Below, piece after piece: positions 43,201-51,397 of a stretch of 64,000 nucleotides of DNA (the first letter of the stretch is position 1; each line of letters starts with the position of its first letter). The translations under genes were made by a program, and so were the position numbers. Source of the stretch: JAJRXG01 sp964640065 (GTDB lineage: Bacteria > Bacteroidota > Bacteroidia > Chitinophagales > Saprospiraceae); the NCBI GenBank assembly GCA_964640065.1, contig CAZXIE010000001.1, forward strand, positions 56,270-120,269. The letters run 5' to 3'. The notes below the pieces were generated by a model. That model saw only the letters and a program-made list of their open reading frames with translations. It had not been told where the DNA came from and ran no database searches.

Positions 43201-44710
43201 CACCACGATTACTCTCGTTCGTCATCTCTCCAACTTTGTAGAGTTGGTTGCCATTGAGAGAATAGGTGTATTCATAAGCCACCCCAAGTACCTGGTTTGG
43301 TCTTAGTCTTTGGTTCAGTGATATATATCCTAATTCTGGATGAAACGTAAATTCGTTGGAGTTCAGCCTACGCATATTATGACGCTCAAAGTCTCGAGAC
43401 TTCGTCATGCCATATTGAGTCTGTAAGTTTGTCTCGACGTTATCAATCCGTCTGGTTTCACCGTCATTTACGAGAGTGGTAAATAAGTCACTATTGAGAT
43501 TAGATGGTAGTCTATTACCATCTACGTCTTCATGATTGGTAGCCGTAAATGTGGGTTGCCATCTTGTATCTGGATCAGAGAAATTACCGGTGTTAGATTC
43601 TCCTAGAAACTCTATAGCTGTGACTGATGTGGCATTCGTTAAGTCGTTGCGCTGATCATTGGTCACCCATACTTCGATATCAGAGACTCTTACTAGTGAT
43701 CTTACCTGCGGAATATTTCGCAAGAAATCATCAAAGTTCTCTCTGAAATAATGGGCTATAAAGAAGTGACGATTTTCATCGTACTGATCTGGGAAGAGCT
43801 CAAACTCTTGAATCAGCTTTCCATTTTCTAAAGTGATGTTCTCTCGTTCTGATCTCGATTGAGAAGCTACTGCTGTCAGGAAGAACTTACCAAACTGTAA
43901 CTCCGTCTTAAGTCCAAATAAGTTCTGTTGTCCTTGAATCAGCTCACCTGGTAAGGTGAAGTTCACATCACCTGCTTCTATATTTTTGATGATATCATCT
44001 TCATCAAATAGCTCACTACCGTATCCAAGGTTGAGCTTATTATCAAATCCAAATGTCGCTTGAGTGTTATAGTTAAATCCAAGATTGAGCTTATCACCTA
44101 TCTGACCTTCTACTCCAACATCGATCTCCATGTCAAAGTCAGGAAAACCAAACTGTGTCTGGGTTTGCTGATTAAGGTTAGGGTTGTCTATATCTTGATA
44201 AAAGAAACCTAGGGTAAGGTCGATATTTCCAGTCGGCTTGATCTCGATATCGGTACCACCAAAAAGTCTATCGATCAAAAGCGCTTCGACATCTATCTCT
44301 GACATCGGGTCAAGTTGGAGACCTGCCGTGAAGTCTCGGGTTTTTATGCCTGATAATTTACGGAAGTGATCTTGTTCTTGCTTTTTAGCTTGCCAGTCGA
44401 GATACTCTGAAAGTGTGAGGTAAGTAGGAGTCCGATAGTACTCGTCTCCTATCTTTTCAAAGACGACATAGCGACCTGACTCAAAATCATACTCTACCTT
44501 TTGCTCGATGATAGATGGCTTGATATCGAAGGGGTTATACTCGTCGGTTGTAAAGTTACCGTAGGGATTATCCTTGATCGGTATAGTGTCTAGAGCTGTA
44601 TATAGCTCCTCATCCGGCCCAAGTACGCCAGAAGCCATGCTTGATGTAGAAATCAAGAGGCCGAAAATCAATGCTAATATGCCTTGAAGATGGTGTCTAG
44701 AGGATATCAT
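37274..44710 (-). CDS. sprA: type IX secretion outer-membrane translocon SprA
   Basis: A 2478-residue protein (Sov/SprA), among the largest known single-chain beta-barrels, through which T9SS cargo crosses the outer membrane. The signal peptide is about residues 1-26, ending TSSMASG. Characteristic segments include FTAGLQLDPMSEIDVEALLIDRLFGGTDIEI near 130, IEAGDVNFTLPGELIQG near 245, RGLLGSEELFQKYAYPELY near 635 and the long C-terminal run of barrel strands ending INGGITARFVLD. No frameshift is visible. The gene follows ruvA, an order I have seen in other Bacteroidota. It can export the sorted proteins encoded at 3.8-10 kb, since T9SS sorting signals are recognised by the general machinery. 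Confidence 0.97.
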   Translation of the reverse strand: MISSRHHLQGILALIFGLLISTSSMASGVLGPDEELYTALDTIPIKDNPYGNFTTDEYNPFDIKPSIIEQKVEYDFESGRYVVFEKIGDEYYRTPTYLTLSEYLDWQAKKQEQDHFRKLSGIKTRDFTAGLQLDPMSEIDVEALLIDRLFGGTDIEIKPTGNIDLTLGFFYQDIDNPNLNQQTQTQFGFPDFDMEIDVGVEGQIGDKLNLGFNYNTQATFGFDNKLNLGYGSELFDEDDIIKNIEAGDVNFTLPGELIQGQQNLFGLKTELQFGKFFLTAVASQSRSERENITLENGKLIQEFELFPDQYDENRHFFIAHYFRENFDDFLRNIPQVRSLVRVSDIEVWVTNDQRNDLTNATSVTAIEFLGESNTGNFSDPDTRWQPTFTATNHEDVDGNRLPSNLNSDLFTTLVNDGETRRIDNVETNLQTQYGMTKSRDFERHNMRRLNSNEFTFHPELGYISLNQRLRPNQVLGVAYEYTYSLNGNQLYKVGEMTNESNRGGLNEQEEIEPEDVIFVKMLKSSNQNPDIPSWDLMMKNIYPLSTTSLTEEDFRLDIFFEDNTNNTQIRFIPEPGFRDVPLISLFQLDRLNVYGDPQEDGIFDFVPGITVNTQTGSIVFPVLEPFGESLRGLLGSEELFQKYAYPELYRETVTTARQNPERNRFLIKGQVKSNTSSEISLGAFNIPQGSVTVRAGSQILREGIDYDIDYGIGRIKILNESFLQQGVPINVSFEDQGLFNLQQKTMIGLRGEFRFNPNFTLGATYMRLFERPFTQKVNIGEDPINNRMFGLDLNYTTEAPGITTFIDRLPLIQTDAPSSISFSGEVAGLKPGNSRAINAPDSSEGVVSLDDFEGANSGIPLGSRTNIWSLASPSPIVGIEDGDFIDDVFSGANRALLNWYVVDDLSGVLFNETSRRNSYTRRIDQTELFDRDVDVSQIPDLRTFDMTYYPDQRGPYNYDVPDGLEGGISASGLPIRTAGVSYDETTDRVILNDPASRWGGIMRYLPNNDFEAANYEYIEFWMLNPFMDTDDVEQPDFENGNIFFHLGNVSEDVLRDNLQFYENSIPTDGDIVPVRETNWGDVPLSIPNVQGFEIQFQEQQDLGLDGLTDEQERARHEDYVRTIEGAFPTRLNDVANDNYLAYLDDSFSDDISLLDRYLRFNHPQGNAPTRDARIGLGNPVPDAEDLNDNRSLETNESYFEYAVPIVNSGGQIDVNAAQFITDSRNTTNPETGEDEIWYRFQIPIASPTATQGDLNSLRSIQFMRIVMAGFQQQKTFRLADFELVRNQWRRLQPECDEGPDDGVDFIVNEVGIQENGRKEPFRYVLPRGIKQERIFSTFSNILQDENSLALNVMGLTDSCEMMMTRLTRLDMRQFDDLEMFVHAEERGQSLDEGDLSVFVRIGKDFLNNYYEYEVPLVFSDSSITDPLINEMGDFIDFDAYQAEVWKEENMISFPLRLFQDAKIARNASGQSVLEEFLFEGGNPDQPNARIRVKGSPTLGLIKSMVIGVRNTGQRAQESIDAEIWVNELRLKGLNNRGGVAAIARADVQLADLGNLTASYNYSSIGFGQIDQQVQQRSLEAVEEYDFAANLQLGKLFPQNWGLSVPFYYQFARSTSTPEFDPLELDLTKDELLSNPNLSENERQDITERQKDITTIRTFNLTNVRKERTGQGKPKPWDVSNFSASYSFSRVTHSDEIIKEEVTDDQRGSLSYSYNAQAAPIQPFKKIKPKALRFIKEFNFNPIPNSLSFNTQLNRYKSSRLFRLPDPAEGFEYVFDDQRFTWDRNYSLSWDLAKSLKLNYDATASAVVDELKQVGVAPLAADRRWNDILGNEFELDENGDPIGESFESQIANDPSFVDRYLRDNLRDLGRLKFYNQGLSLSYRVPFRYFPGLDWIDAQAQYNGDYSWNAASLTSFDDNGETLGNTIQNSQRRTVRATLDFEELYEKIPYFKRLEGKNRRNTRRRSSRDDAEEQPKNTGEASTIEKIFLRPLLSIREVKFNYVEDLSTTIPGYVNTPRFFGLTGGDPGVGFTLGLQPNLTNFLSENGERIITPSIFQNQQIIQENSQTYEADLTIEPWKGFEIDVDFRKRYTQNHSEYYVNAPVQGSLGDTTFQRLTQRDFGSYEISYIALNTLFNSDVDELFNRFDANRRIISNRLTNDPNAGAHSTDLGFAEGFGRQQVEVLIPAFLAAYTDQDANTTELDFRSRVERRGYIPNPNWSITYNGLSDLPFLKEAFSNISIRHSYQTSLTVNSFETDLQFDSGNPFFIDPTISTGNYFARFEVPEIVIDERFQPIIGLDLRTNSDLSINADYSKSRSLRLATTLAQLTEAKTTSFTVGLGWTFQDVKIGFLLGKNRNRVRRRNQDPDNPENDELELPSDDNRSGINSGGVNEEQANRLEFTFDLQFRDDVTFIHELGDGQSAQPTRGTKTLTFAPVLNYDVNKNFILSLFFDYSATRPFTSTQFPITNINGGITARFVLD

Positions 44711-44892
44711 ACGTTAGTCTCCTTATCCTATCCTGGGTACTTACGACAAGCGCAGTCTACTTAGTGTCTGAGAATGGAAGTACTTTTCGATCATTAGATA
44801 GTTCTTAGAGTTGAGATTTAGGTTAAACGTAGCAGTTGCTTTTCGACGTGCATATAACGCACTATGAAGTAACTAACGTATCCCTGTAAAAA

Positions 44893-45477
44893 TTATCTCA
44901 GATGCTGTAAAGCCAGCTTAATGACGTCTTCTGTCGACATCTCAGGTGAAATTTGGAGTCCATCGAGAGTTTTAGAGACCTTCTGACGCTGAAAACCTAG
45001 CGCAACAAGGGCTGCAAGAGCTTGATCTGAGGATTTTATCTCTGCAGTTGGCATGGCTCCAGCTGGTATAGCGTAGCCCTTTTTAATTTTATCTTTTAGC
45101 TCTAATGTCACCCGCATGGCAGTTTTGGGGCCAACACCTTTTACTTTTTTGAAAGCTGCATGATCATCATTGATGATAGCTGTCCTTACTTCTAGTGGTG
45201 TCATGGACGACAGGATGATCCTAGCCGTATTAGGTCCTATGCCTGATATGGATATTAAGAGCTTGAAGAGTGCCTTCTCTTCTTCGGTTGCAAATCCATA
45301 GATAGTCAAGGCATCCTCTTTCACATGGAGGTACGTGTAGATTCGCCCTTCTTCGAGTTTCTCTATCTGTCCATAGGTGTGGAGTGAGATATGAACATGA
45401 TAGCCTACACCACCGACATCACAGTAGACTTCAGTAGGGGTCATCATCGAAAAGGTACCATTAAGATATGCGTACAT
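44893..45477 (-). CDS. ruvA: Holliday junction branch migration protein RuvA
   Basis: A 194-residue RuvA. The OB-fold N-terminal domain (MYAYLNGTFSMMTPTEVYCDVGGVGYHV) is followed by two helix-hairpin-helix motifs (ISGIGPNTARIIL and VKGVGPKTAMRV) and a C-terminal UBA-like helical domain (DQALAALVALGFQ). It binds four-way DNA junctions and loads the RuvB motor during recombination and repair. It is 182 bases upstream of sprA on the same strand. No ruvB or ruvC is adjacent. Confidence 0.97.
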   Translation of the reverse strand: MYAYLNGTFSMMTPTEVYCDVGGVGYHVHISLHTYGQIEKLEEGRIYTYLHVKEDALTIYGFATEEEKALFKLLISISGIGPNTARIILSSMTPLEVRTAIINDDHAAFKKVKGVGPKTAMRVTLELKDKIKKGYAIPAGAMPTAEIKSSDQALAALVALGFQRQKVSKTLDGLQISPEMSTEDVIKLALQHLR

Positions 45478-45494
45478 GGATTTTATATATGCTG

Positions 45495-45502
45495 CAAATG
45501 TA
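45495..45502 (-). promoter_or_regulatory. candidate -7 promoter element of ruvA
   Basis: On the minus strand TACATTTG followed by CAGC matches TANNTTTG exactly, 17 bases upstream of the ruvA ATG. Confidence 0.45.
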
Positions 45503-45603
45503 ATACGTCAGAATGCAGTTGTAAGTATATATATCTGGAGCTTTAGTTCTGTGCTCAGATTAAGTTACCTTCGCCTACTGATCAAGAGCTAGTTACACAC
45601 CTG

Positions 45604-46869
45604 ATGAATGTACTTATCCTGGGTGGCGGAGGAAGAGAACATACCTTCGCTTGGAAGATCAAGCAAAGCCCACAATGTCAAGACTTACATGTCATCCCCG
45701 GCAACGCTGGTACGGCATCTATCGCAACTAATCACGACTTAGATATACTGAACTTTGAAGCTGTCCTTCGATATGTGCGAGAGCATAGGATAGACCTTGT
45801 CATCGTCGGTCCAGAAAAGCCTCTCGTCGAAGGTATCGTCGACTACTTAGAAGAGAACATGCCAAGCTTGAAGGTGTTTGGACCAAAGAGTCAAGGGGCC
45901 ATGTTAGAGGGAAGTAAAGCTTTCTCTAAGGAATTTATGAAGGAGTATAACATACCGACCGCAGGCTATCTCGAAGTAACCGAGACCAATCTGGACGAAG
46001 GGCTCTCTCACATAGACACTAGCGTTGGGCCGTATGTCTTGAAGGCAGATGGACTCGCGGCAGGGAAAGGTGTGCTTATCATATCAGATCGGGTGGAGGC
46101 GAAAGAAGAGTTGAAAAATATGCTCGGGGGCAAATTTGGATCAGCAAGTGAGACAGTAGTTATCGAGGAGTTTTTGAGTGGTCTAGAGTTTTCTGTATTC
46201 GTGATGACTAATGGGCAGTCATATGTACTGCTACCAGAAGCCAAGGACTATAAAAGAATAGGCGAAGGTGATACTGGTCTCAATACAGGTGGTATGGGTG
46301 CTGTAAGTCCAGTCCCATTTGTGGATACAGTGATGATGGACAAGGTGAAAGAACGTATCATCCTTCCAACACTGAATGGACTTCAAGATCGAAGTATAGA
46401 TTATCGAGGATTTATCTTCTTTGGCCTCATCGAAGTGAATGGAGAACCCTTCGTCATAGAGTACAACTGTCGTATGGGTGATCCAGAGACAGAAGTAGTA
46501 CTCCCTCGCATACAAAATGACTTTCTAGAAGTATGTACTGCCTTCTTCGATAAAGATTTTCAAGAGATAGTATTAGATAAAGATCCCAGATCAGCTGCGA
46601 CGGTGATGACCGTATCTGGTGGGTATCCGGAGAGTTATGAAAAGGGAAAACTCATCAAAATAGATGAAAAGCACCTAGGCGACAGTATCATCTTTCATGC
46701 AGGAACTAAAAGTAAAGATGACCAAGTTATAACGAATGGAGGACGCGTAATCGCAGTCACATCACTTGCCCAAAATCACCAAGAAGCCATAGCTTCATCC
46801 ATGAATTCTATAGAAAGTATCAGCTTTGATGGAAAATATTATCGGAAAGACATAGGTTTTGATCTCTGA
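45604..46869 (+). CDS. purD: phosphoribosylamine--glycine ligase
   Basis: A 421-residue ATP-grasp enzyme of purine biosynthesis (GAR synthetase), which joins glycine to 5-phosphoribosylamine. The N-terminal domain starts MNVLILGGGGREHTFAWKI with GNAGTA next. The ATP-grasp part has GPKSQGAMLEGSKAFSK, DGLAAGKGV, and TGGMGAVSPVP, with metal ligands near EYNCRMGDPETEVVLP. The length is normal. The variant -7 box TACCTTCG at 45566 is a possible promoter. Only 24 bases separate it from the first isomerase gene, so it may head that operon. Confidence 0.97.
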   Translation: MNVLILGGGGREHTFAWKIKQSPQCQDLHVIPGNAGTASIATNHDLDILNFEAVLRYVREHRIDLVIVGPEKPLVEGIVDYLEENMPSLKVFGPKSQGAMLEGSKAFSKEFMKEYNIPTAGYLEVTETNLDEGLSHIDTSVGPYVLKADGLAAGKGVLIISDRVEAKEELKNMLGGKFGSASETVVIEEFLSGLEFSVFVMTNGQSYVLLPEAKDYKRIGEGDTGLNTGGMGAVSPVPFVDTVMMDKVKERIILPTLNGLQDRSIDYRGFIFFGLIEVNGEPFVIEYNCRMGDPETEVVLPRIQNDFLEVCTAFFDKDFQEIVLDKDPRSAATVMTVSGGYPESYEKGKLIKIDEKHLGDSIIFHAGTKSKDDQVITNGGRVIAVTSLAQNHQEAIASSMNSIESISFDGKYYRKDIGFDL

Positions 46870-46893
46870 TAGTCTATACCACTTAAGAAAATA

Positions 46894-48861
46894 ATGAGAC
46901 ACATCATAAACCATACATGCTTCGCGATCATCTTTTTGGTGACATCACTCAGTTTGCTTTCGCAAGACAAAACGTTATTTAGTATCGGCGATGAAGATGT
47001 CTCTATATCAGAGTTTAAATACATCTACGAGAAAAATAATAGAGAGAAAGCCGACTACTCTGAGGAGAGTCTTAAGGACTATCTCGAGCTATACATCAAC
47101 TTTAAGCTCAAAGTACACAAGGCCAAAGAACTGGGTTATGATGACAGCCCTACTTATAAAGCAGAATTACAAGGATATCGCCAGCAACTAGCTGACTCAT
47201 ACATCATAGACAAAGAAGTCATCGTCAAGATGGCTCAAGAAATAGAGAGAAGACAACAGAAAGATGTAGAGTTACAGCACATCTTCATCACTGCTGCTGA
47301 TAAGAGTTCAAAAGAAAAAATAAAGGAGGCAAGTGAATCTATAAACGACATCAAATCAAAGATAGATGGAGGGCTTCCTTGGGAAAGAGCGGTGGCTCAG
47401 TATAGTCAGGATCGCAGTAGCGCTGCCTTTGGAGGAGACATCGGATATATCAATGCTCCTCTACCTGAAGGGTTCGTAGCCCTAGAAAATCAGGCGTATC
47501 TCCTGAGTCCAGGACAAATATCATCACCCGTAAATACTAAGAATGGATATCATATTATCAAAGTGATATCCAAGCGGCCAGCTAGAGGAAGCATGGAAGC
47601 AAAACACCTGCTTATCAGAAAGGAAAAAAATGGCATCCCGCTCGCCAATGCATATCCAAGGATCAAAAAGATCTATGACGAAATCAAAGCAGGAACTAAG
47701 ACCTTTGAACAAGCTACCATCATATCCTCAGAAGATACGGATACTAAAGGGAATGAAGGTTATCTGGGTTTCTTCTCAATAGGTCAGTACGACAGTGATT
47801 TTGAAGATGCTGCCTTTGCTATAACGGAAGATGGTGGGATCTCAGAACCTGTAGAGACCTCAGTGGGTTGGCATATCATCAAGCGGGTAAGTAAAAGGCC
47901 TCTCGATGATGCATCTGTCATCGAAGAGCGTATTAAGAATGCTCCTCTTCAAGGTGAGAGATTCGAAAAGATGCGTGGCATCGTAGTAGACGATATAAAA
48001 GCCGAAGCGAAATTTCAAGAGAATACAGATCTGCTGAACAAATATATAGAAGGACTAGATGCTGAGTACTATACATACAGATGGCAAGTAGGTGGAACCT
48101 ATGATGGTGTACTTCTATCATATGGTGATGACAAATATGGTCTTGCAGACTTTGCAGACTATCTCAAGAAAAACAGCAAAGCTCGGATGAAGGATAAAGG
48201 CCAAAGAAGCATCAGCGCTTCGGTCTACGAGTTATACGAAGAATTCTCTATCACAAAAGCCATAGCATATGCGGAGGATCGTCTAGAAGATAGATATCCC
48301 GAGTTTAAAAACCTCATGAGAGAATATAGAGAAGGGATACTGCTCTTCGATATAGCGAAAGATCAGATATGGGATAAAGCTGCTTCTGATACGATGGCCA
48401 TCTCCAAGTATTTTGATATGCACAGCACAGATTATCTATGGAAAGAAAGATACAAACTCAGCCAGTATACAGTACGCTCAGTTACACCTACTGAGATCAC
48501 TAACATCCTTAATACAGCAAGGACTACAAGGCACCCTAAAGATATCATCGACCACTTTAATCAGGAAAAAGAGCTCCTGGTACGAAGAGAAGAGACTTTA
48601 GAGAAAGGTCACAAGTCTCTTAAAGGCATAACTCATAAAGCAGGATTTGTCTCCTCTCCAAAGTTTAATAATAAGTTGCAGTTTACCACATTTACGAAAG
48701 TGGAAGAAGTCATACCTGCAAGACCTAAGTCACTGAAAGAGGCAAGAGGTTACGTCATATCTGACTATCAAGACCAACTCGATAAAGAGTGGATCGCAGC
48801 CCTGAGAGATGAATACAAAGTCAAGATCAACCAGAAGCGCCTCAAAAGCCTCTATCGATAA
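46894..48861 (+). CDS. parvulin-type peptidyl-prolyl isomerase
   Basis: A 655-residue exported chaperone (signal about residues 1-22, ending LLSQ). A helical N-terminal region is followed by two PpiC/rotamase domains (about 127-232: VELQHIFITAADKSSKE, FGGDIGYIN, GYHIIKVISKRP; and about 235-335: MEAKHLLIRKEKNG, NEGYLGFFSIGQYD, GWHIIKRVSKRP) and a ~300-residue C-terminal region of unknown fold. The domain order is SurA/PrsA-like. It should assist folding of outer-membrane barrels such as SprA. It is the first of three related genes with gaps of 2 bases or less. Confidence 0.92.
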   Translation: MRHIINHTCFAIIFLVTSLSLLSQDKTLFSIGDEDVSISEFKYIYEKNNREKADYSEESLKDYLELYINFKLKVHKAKELGYDDSPTYKAELQGYRQQLADSYIIDKEVIVKMAQEIERRQQKDVELQHIFITAADKSSKEKIKEASESINDIKSKIDGGLPWERAVAQYSQDRSSAAFGGDIGYINAPLPEGFVALENQAYLLSPGQISSPVNTKNGYHIIKVISKRPARGSMEAKHLLIRKEKNGIPLANAYPRIKKIYDEIKAGTKTFEQATIISSEDTDTKGNEGYLGFFSIGQYDSDFEDAAFAITEDGGISEPVETSVGWHIIKRVSKRPLDDASVIEERIKNAPLQGERFEKMRGIVVDDIKAEAKFQENTDLLNKYIEGLDAEYYTYRWQVGGTYDGVLLSYGDDKYGLADFADYLKKNSKARMKDKGQRSISASVYELYEEFSITKAIAYAEDRLEDRYPEFKNLMREYREGILLFDIAKDQIWDKAASDTMAISKYFDMHSTDYLWKERYKLSQYTVRSVTPTEITNILNTARTTRHPKDIIDHFNQEKELLVRREETLEKGHKSLKGITHKAGFVSSPKFNNKLQFTTFTKVEEVIPARPKSLKEARGYVISDYQDQLDKEWIAALRDEYKVKINQKRLKSLYR

Positions 48862-48863
48862 CG

Positions 48864-49706
48864 ATGGTAGCCGGTGATATCCATAGGCTGCTGTATCTCT
48901 CCTGTTTTGTCATCCTGATCACGGCATGTCAAAAACAAATAGAAATACCCGAAGGCAAGGTACTTGTAGCGAGTGTCGGAAATCAAGCGCTTTATAAATC
49001 AGACCTCGATCAGATCATCCATCCTAACATCAGTACGCAAGACAGCCAGTCTCTAGCCACAGCGTATATAGACCAGTGGGTGAGGGAAAAGCTCATGACG
49101 GATCAAGCCAATCAGTATTTTTCTAATGACCCGGAGATAGATAGATTAGTCTCAGAGTACGAAGGCAAGTTACTCGGTGTGAAGCTCGAAGAAAAGATCT
49201 TGACCGAGAGGTATGATACTGTGATACATCGTGACGAGCTCTTGTCGTATTATGAAGAGATGAAGAGTCAATTTTTACTGACAGATGATATATATCGATG
49301 TATCTATGTGAAAGTTAAAAGAGACAGAGATGGACTTACTGAGTTTCGCAAGAATTGGCAAGCTGAAAGCCTGAGAGAGGTTCATATATTTGCACTTGCT
49401 TTTGCTGAAGAGTATCATCGTGATACGCTTGTATGGAAATCTAATATGGATCTCGACAAATGGTATAGCGACTGGTCTCAGACCAGAATCAATCGAAAAC
49501 AGCTCCAAATTCAACGAGATAGCGAGTATGAATACTTTCTTAAAATTGTAGATCAGGAAGCCAAAGGGGATGTATCTCCGTTAGCATATATAGAAAAGCA
49601 ACTAGCACGGATGCTCTTACATAGAAAACGAGGAGAAATACTCGAGTCCTACAAGCAGGAACTATATGAAAGGGCACTTAACGACAACATTATAAAACTA
49701 CCCTAG
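48864..49706 (+). CDS. SurA-like lipoprotein without a recognisable isomerase domain
   Basis: A 280-residue probable lipoprotein (lipobox LITAC, Cys near residue 22). The region after it (EGKVLVASVGNQALYKSDLDQ, then WVREKLMTDQANQYFS) resembles the SurA N-terminal chaperone domain. The parvulin catalytic domain that should follow is not recognisable. It starts 2 bases after one isomerase gene and overlaps the next by one base. I infer a membrane-anchored chaperone helper to its neighbours; an enzymatic role is unlikely. Confidence 0.75.
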   Translation: MVAGDIHRLLYLSCFVILITACQKQIEIPEGKVLVASVGNQALYKSDLDQIIHPNISTQDSQSLATAYIDQWVREKLMTDQANQYFSNDPEIDRLVSEYEGKLLGVKLEEKILTERYDTVIHRDELLSYYEEMKSQFLLTDDIYRCIYVKVKRDRDGLTEFRKNWQAESLREVHIFALAFAEEYHRDTLVWKSNMDLDKWYSDWSQTRINRKQLQIQRDSEYEYFLKIVDQEAKGDVSPLAYIEKQLARMLLHRKRGEILESYKQELYERALNDNIIKLP

Positions 49707-51049
49707 TGAAGTATATTTTAATAGCCATCATCACCATTTTCACTTTCGTAAATGGGTCCTCACAAGGGCTTATCCTCGAGAAAGTGATCGCCAAGGTCGG
49801 CAGTGAAGAAATCTTTTATTCTGACGTCCAGGAGCTCATAGGCTATGCAAAAGCCCAAAATCCAGAGTATGACGAAACACTCCAGTGTAGAATACTCGAT
49901 CAACTCATCTCAGGCAAGCTACTTGTAGATCAGGCAAAGATCGATAGTATCTTCATCACAGATGTAGAGCTCGATGCACAAGTACAAAGAAGATTAGATT
50001 ACATCCTAGCTCAGATGCAAGGCGATGAAGAGCAGTTCTATAACTACTATAAGAAAACTCCAGCGCAGCAAAAAGAGGCGATGCGAGATCCCATGAGAGA
50101 ACAGATGATACAAGAACGTATCCAAGGATCACTCATCCAAAGTGTGGACATCACACCTAGTGAGGTCATCACTTTCTTTGATCAAATACCTACGGATAGC
50201 CTTCCTTTCCTGCCTGCTGAAGTAGAGCTTGGTGAGATTACTCTCAAGACCATGATCAGTGATGATATAAAAAATGCAGCAAGAGAAAAGTTAGTAAAGG
50301 TGAGATCTAGGATTATCGATGATGGTGAGAACTTTTCAGAGCTCGCATCCTTATTTTCAGATGACCCCGGTTCTGCAGCCAATGGTGGAGAACTAGGTTG
50401 GGCAAAGAGAGGATCTTATGTGCCAGAGTTTGAGGCTATGGCTTATAGTCTTGAGCCAGGAGAGATATCAGAGATCGTCGAAACAAAGTTTGGATATCAC
50501 ATCCTAGAGCTGCTCGAGAGAAGAGGTAACACCATCAAACTAAGACACATACTCATCATCCCAGAAGTAACAGAGGAAGATATCCAGACGACTAAAGAAC
50601 TGTTAGATTCTGTAAAGATGTTGATCACGAATGATAGTCTTCCATTTGAATATGCCGTCAAAAGATTTAGTGATGATGAAGCACAGAGTTATACAAATGC
50701 TGGAAGAATGCTCAATCCTGACACCGGTGATACTTTCTGGGAAACTGGACAGCTTCCTTATCAGTTATACTTTGCTATCGACGGTCTAGAAGAAGGAGAT
50801 TTATCAGATATAGTAGAAGTAGAAGAACGTGGAGAGAAAGTCTTCAAAGTTTTACAACTCCAGACGAAGACAAGACCGCACAGAGCAAGTCTAGATACTG
50901 ACTTTAATCGGATCAAACAGTTCGCGCAAGAAAGTAAGAAAAGTGAATACTTCGAAGACTGGATGCTGAACAAGGTGGATAACACCCTGATAGAAATCAA
51001 TCCCAAGTATCAAGAGTGTGAGACTCTTCTGAAGTATCAGGGGAAGTAG
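49706..51049 (+). CDS. SurA-like peptidyl-prolyl isomerase
   Basis: A 447-residue protein with a GTG start that overlaps the upstream TAG by one base and a signal peptide (about 1-19, ending NGSSQG). A SurA N-terminal domain (LEKVIAKVGSEEIFYSDVQ) is followed by two parvulin domains (about 172-272: VELGEITLKTMISDD, NGGELGWAKRGSYVPEFE, FGYHILELLERRG; and about 275-375: IKLRHILIIPEV and onward). This is the full SurA architecture, and it should act in the periplasm on unfolded outer-membrane proteins. It is the last gene of the purD-to-51049 plus-strand unit. Confidence 0.92.
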   Translation: MKYILIAIITIFTFVNGSSQGLILEKVIAKVGSEEIFYSDVQELIGYAKAQNPEYDETLQCRILDQLISGKLLVDQAKIDSIFITDVELDAQVQRRLDYILAQMQGDEEQFYNYYKKTPAQQKEAMRDPMREQMIQERIQGSLIQSVDITPSEVITFFDQIPTDSLPFLPAEVELGEITLKTMISDDIKNAAREKLVKVRSRIIDDGENFSELASLFSDDPGSAANGGELGWAKRGSYVPEFEAMAYSLEPGEISEIVETKFGYHILELLERRGNTIKLRHILIIPEVTEEDIQTTKELLDSVKMLITNDSLPFEYAVKRFSDDEAQSYTNAGRMLNPDTGDTFWETGQLPYQLYFAIDGLEEGDLSDIVEVEERGEKVFKVLQLQTKTRPHRASLDTDFNRIKQFAQESKKSEYFEDWMLNKVDNTLIEINPKYQECETLLKYQGK

Positions 51050-51138
51050 GATGCTTCGAGGCTAGATTGCTTTTTAATAAGTATCGCGGCTTTCGGCTCA
51101 TTGCTATGATCAATTATCAGTTCATAGGCCCTTGGTTT

Positions 51139-51300
51139 CCTAGAGTAAATATTTCAATACTAACGCCTTTACGTCCTCGTAATAAAACCTCGGCTTTTTT
51201 CGTCGTGCTCCCTCGGCTAAGCTGAAATGCGAGCGCCTTGCCGCTACGAGGTTTTACTCTAGGGGCGAGTCGTGTCAGAACGTTTCACGCTTTAGCGTGA
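51139..51300. repeat. inverted repeats in non-coding relic zone
   Basis: The 494-base gap between the SurA-like and pntB genes has a CCTAGAGTAAA/TTTACTCTAGG inverted repeat (51139-51149 and 51253-51263) and a TCACGC-TTTA-GCGTGA hairpin (51285-51300). They could be remnants of a small mobile element or part of a transcript's 3' structure. No transposase is present. Confidence 0.4.
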
Positions 51301-51397
51301 TTCAATATACATCAGCTCTCCTCAGACTCTAGTGCCCATATGATGAACTTACAGTTTGTTTTTAGACTGGGAAGGCTAAAGTCTCGAGACTAGCTCT

